Origin: Chrysoperla carnea
Taxonomy: Eukaryota > Arthropoda > Insecta > Neuroptera > Chrysopidae
Direction of reading: 5' to 3'
NCBI RefSeq assembly: GCF_905475395.1
Contig: NC_058339.1
Location: forward strand, 16,128,001-16,192,000
DNA length: 64,000 bases
This document shows, piece by piece, positions 60,745 through 64,000 of this stretch (its first letter is position 1; each line of letters begins with the position of its first letter). Position numbers and translations under genes: made by a program. The notes beneath the pieces are model-generated. The model was not told where the DNA came from. It ran no database searches and saw only the letters and a program-made list of their open reading frames with translations.

Positions 60745-62175
60745 AACCAAAATAAGATTTTTTCATTTTGTTAAGACTTTAAACATATTTTGGCAGGTAA
60801 GTATGATAAAAACTTAAAAGTAGAAGATTTGAAGCTTTCGCTTAATACTTTTTGAACGTACCGTACTCTAAAATCCTTAAAATACTCTATATATTATATT
60901 TTTGTAAATGTTTTGTATAAAATAATGTTTCGTGTCATTTATGTTTTTTGTCTTAATTTAGTGTTGATTATTCGAATAACATATAAATATTATATTTTTA
61001 TATATAAAATATATAGTATTTACACGAAATTAATCGTAAAACACGATATCTAAAAGTAAATTTTGCAACACGAACAGCTGTGTGTGGTATGTGGTGAATA
61101 ACATACCTATTTTATAAATATAATTTATTGGAGGTCAAGTTTAAGGGATTAACCATTTTCGAGAATATATAAATTCATTATTTCGTTTTTATCCCGACGC
61201 AATCTTACTTGAAATTTTCTTTTGAAGTAACATAATTTGTACTGAACTGTCAATGTACCTATGGAGGATTGAGAAATTGACTCAAGAGACATTATTTTAT
61301 GTCAATGCCTATGATATCTCGGCAGGAGCAAGTTGGGTATCTACTCAGAGTTTGTGAACATTTAAGAGTCCTTTAACTGGAGAATGGTTGTTATCTTCTA
61401 CGAACGAAAATTTGTGCAATAAATAATTTAATCAGGCTCAAAAATAATAGTAACAGACTACCCGGGCATGATTACTGAAACAGCCAGGCTACAATAAGCG
61501 TATCACATAAGGCGACGCAATCAATGAGCGATAAGATGTAGGGGACACTTACCCTAGATTGGTGACATGAAAGTCCCTTTACGGAGAGTTCCCAGCCATT
61601 CAGATGTGAGGAGAAACGTGGAGCTAAGGTAGCTAGCAAAGCTTGTAACTGAAAGAGACCGCTAAAGGATTTTATCGATAAAATTACAAAAGAAAAGTAA
61701 AAAAAGATATGGTAGAATTAGCAAGATTACGCATTTCTCGAAGCTTGTCTTCGAAGATTGACAGCAGTAGGACAAAGAGCAAGCCCGAGGCCACTGGGTT
61801 TATGCCGACCAAGATCTTCAGCCTTGCCAGAATTTATAATTTCCTAGTCAAACTATTTTATAATCTAATTGTATGATCCTGACCTTAGTCAAGATTAAGA
61901 AAATAATGGAACAATAATTTATTTATTTTTTTTAAAAATTGTTCAATCAATATATTCTTATACATAAAAAGGAAACAATAAATTTCTCGAATAAGTATAC
62001 AAGAATTCCTTAATTAGGAAGTTATATGGTCATAAAGACCATATTCAGAACGGCAGTAGGTATTTAAAGTGTATCGGTGGATTATTAAGTAATAAAGTAG
62101 TTAAAATATTAAAAGATAAAAATAATTTTAGTTTCAACATACATAGGTAATTGAAAACATTATTATTACTTTATA
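60745..62175. other. Unassigned stretch
   Basis: No ORF or repeat was recognised. The part at 61440-61810 is less AT-rich (GGCGACGCAATCAATGAGCG, GCCCGAGGCCACTGGG) than its neighbours and may be an old insertion, but I could not classify it. Confidence 0.4.
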
Positions 62176-62503
62176 TACCATGTGTGTTTGTACCATCTAG
62201 GCATATACATATCTGTAGTATGACAGAATACATTCGTTTAGTAATGCATCTAAGCGAGAGGTAATATATACATGTATTGAACATTAGTTGGAAGACGCTT
62301 GGAGAGTGGGAGTTTTTTAGTTACAGATAACTAGTAAGTTTATCAATCCCACTCTCTGCATGCATACAACAGAAGATCTGTCGTATCGTATCTGTAGTCT
62401 TACTAGGTTATATAATACCTCTCGCTTAGATGCATTACTAAACGGATGTATTCTGCCATACTACAGATATGTATATGCCTAGATGGTACAAACACACATG
62501 GTA
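62176..62503. mobile_element. TA-flanked MITE with ~85-bp TIRs
   Basis: TACCATGTGTGTTTGTACCA and TGGTACAAACACACATGGTA end the element. The arms stay paired through CATCTAAGCGAGAGGTA / TACCTCTCGCTTAGATG with a few substitutions. TA is on both outer sides (62174-62175 and 62504-62505), as in Tc1/mariner-type MITEs. The loop contains a further GAGAGTGGGA / TCCCACTCTC pair. Confidence 0.82.
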
Positions 62504-62944
62504 TATTAGTAGAGCATGCAAAATAAAATTTTAATTTACTAATGCAATTTTATAAGAATCACAATTTATGATATCAATGTTTACCTTCCTACACGTCAAC
62601 ACTAAATAATTGTCATGTGTGGACTTACTTTTTTTTCCGCCCCTCAATACGATTTCTTCTATTTGTACACTTTTTAGTTTTTTTATCGTTACTGTCTAAA
62701 TTGTAATCATGTTGCAAATCAGTAAAATACCTAATTCTAAAAATAAATTTTAATCAATCAATAAGGAAAATATATATATTACATCACAAATACTCATGTA
62801 ATCATTACTTATGGTTACAAAACACGACATCCTTCAATATTTGTTACGCAATCAAGATTCTCATAATGTATTTGATTTTACTGAATCTGATTTTAACAAA
62901 TGGAAATTCTTATTTAGTTTAAAAAACTGAATTCAGTAACTGTT

Positions 62945-63290
62945 TTTATACCATGTATATGAAATATACCAAGGTAAACTAAGTTTAGTCCCAAGTTTGT
63001 AACGCTTAAAAATATTGATGCTATGAACAAAATTTTGGTATAGGTGTTCATAAAATCAAATAATTAGTCCATTTCCGGTCGTTTGTCTGTCCGTCTGTCA
63101 TCACGATTACTCAAAAACGAAAAATGATATCAAGCTGAAATTTTTATAGCGTGCTAAGAACGTAAAAAGTGAGGTCGAGTTCGTAAATGAGCAACACAGA
63201 TCAATTGGGTCCTATATTTTTATGAGGAACATTTTTTACATTTAATCTTTTGTTCTGTCACTAACGGTTTACAAGATGGGTCCTATACAT
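62945..63290 (+). repeat. Dispersed family A, copy near the right end
   Basis: TTTATACCATGTATATGAAA, AGTTTGTAACGCTTAAAAAT, TTAGTCCATTTCCGGTCG, TTTTTATAGCGTGC and CGGTTTACAAGATGGGTCC. It lacks the CAATTGTTTG end. Confidence 0.75.
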
Positions 63291-63764
63291 TAGTTCTTAG
63301 ATACTGCAAAATGTATCTAGGTACAATATCTACATCTAAATAGATACAAATACCTGGAACAACAATCAATCTACGTTAGAAATTATTACAAACAAAATTT
63401 CCCAAAACCGATAATTTTCTAAGAATCGTTTTATGCAAGCATGTTTTTTGCTTTTACTTTTAAAAAAGTCTTAAATTAAGTGAGGCATCTTTTTATTTGT
63501 TTCAATAACACTTCAATTTCAATTTCAAAGAAGATTCATTTTGTAATACCCGTTGCAGGGATTATTAATCACATTCAATAATTATGAGTAATTTTGTCTG
63601 TCATATAATACATATAAATTGTTAATTTTGCTTATTGAAAATTATTTAATTTACTTTATGAAATAAAAGACCAGTAGCTAATCGTACATTAACGTTCAGT
63701 GTAGTAGCGGGTGTGAAAATTTTATTATTATAAATAAAATAATTACAGATTACTACTGACTAAT

Positions 63765-64000
63765 TATGACTCAAAAACTATTCGACCAGTCAACTAACAC
63801 ACCCGATTTTTGTACTTTTTGGGTTCAATAAAATCGAAAAAATCAAAAAAATTTTTTTGCACCCGAATTTGGTAAAACTCAGTTTATAGGGTAAGTTTGA
63901 CCCAAAAAATTCAAAATTCGTTTAAAGATTGGGCGAATAGTTTTCGAGATAACGACAAAAAAATTTCCTAAATATCATTTTTCTCAAAAACTATTCGTCT
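63765..64000 (+). repeat. Dispersed family P, copy cut by the window end
   Basis: AAAACTATTCGACCAGTCAA, CCGATTTTTGTACTTTTTGG and TTTTCGAGATAACGACAAAA match 57110-57440. It continues past the last base. Confidence 0.65.

Overview
The window is eukaryotic and most likely from an insect. The coding exons are very AT-rich and Asn-rich and are split by introns with GTAAGT-type donors. The recognisable genes have animal or insect counterparts, and more than half of the rest is transposon-derived repeats of insect type (hAT, Helitron, pogo-like MITEs, tRNA-derived SINEs, fold-back elements). I cannot name the order with confidence. There are no prokaryotic operons, CRISPR arrays or origins.

Genes occupy the first 29 kb. 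(1) The 3' end of TRAPPC11 (+, 1-6417; four exons visible). Its 4.4-kb intron carries an intronless cyclin-box ORF on the opposite strand (3065-3931). (2) An EXD1-like gene (-, 8115-10159; four exons, 309 aa) with an Sm-like N-terminus and a 3'-5' exonuclease fold whose catalytic acids are partly lost. It is bracketed by two copies of one complex repeat. (3) A 13-exon gene (-, 11587-16027; 597 aa) for a secreted, possibly GPI-anchored protein made of about a dozen Cys-rich EB-type modules, every internal intron being phase 1. (4) An ABCG half-transporter of the ABCG1/ABCG4 group (-, 21681-29082; five exons, 751 aa). I rebuilt the exon chains by hand: every junction keeps the frame, and the internal exon lengths agree with the intron phases.

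From about 29 to 64 kb I find no convincing complete host gene. A possible pair of terminal exons lies at 33619-33812. The rest is a mosaic of mobile elements: a Helitron (46266-46728), three hAT-type elements with 8-bp target duplications (20835-21140, 46946-47519, 60016-60744), the 3' end of an RNase H-bearing LINE (53109-53745), SINEs (35995-36275, 41268-41424, 54531-54780), TTAA-flanked MITEs, many fold-back elements and several unnamed dispersed families. Most longer ORFs in this half are chance readings of repeats.

The genes have unrelated roles (ER-Golgi trafficking, cell-cycle-like regulator, piRNA-type RNA adaptor, extracellular protein, lipid-type transporter), so I see no functional cluster. 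The best hunting results are structural: a palindromic repeat whose spacer is inverted between two copies, a MITE insertion with its empty site preserved in a sister repeat, a repeat family with pol III-like boxes at both ends, and a nested antisense cyclin-like gene.
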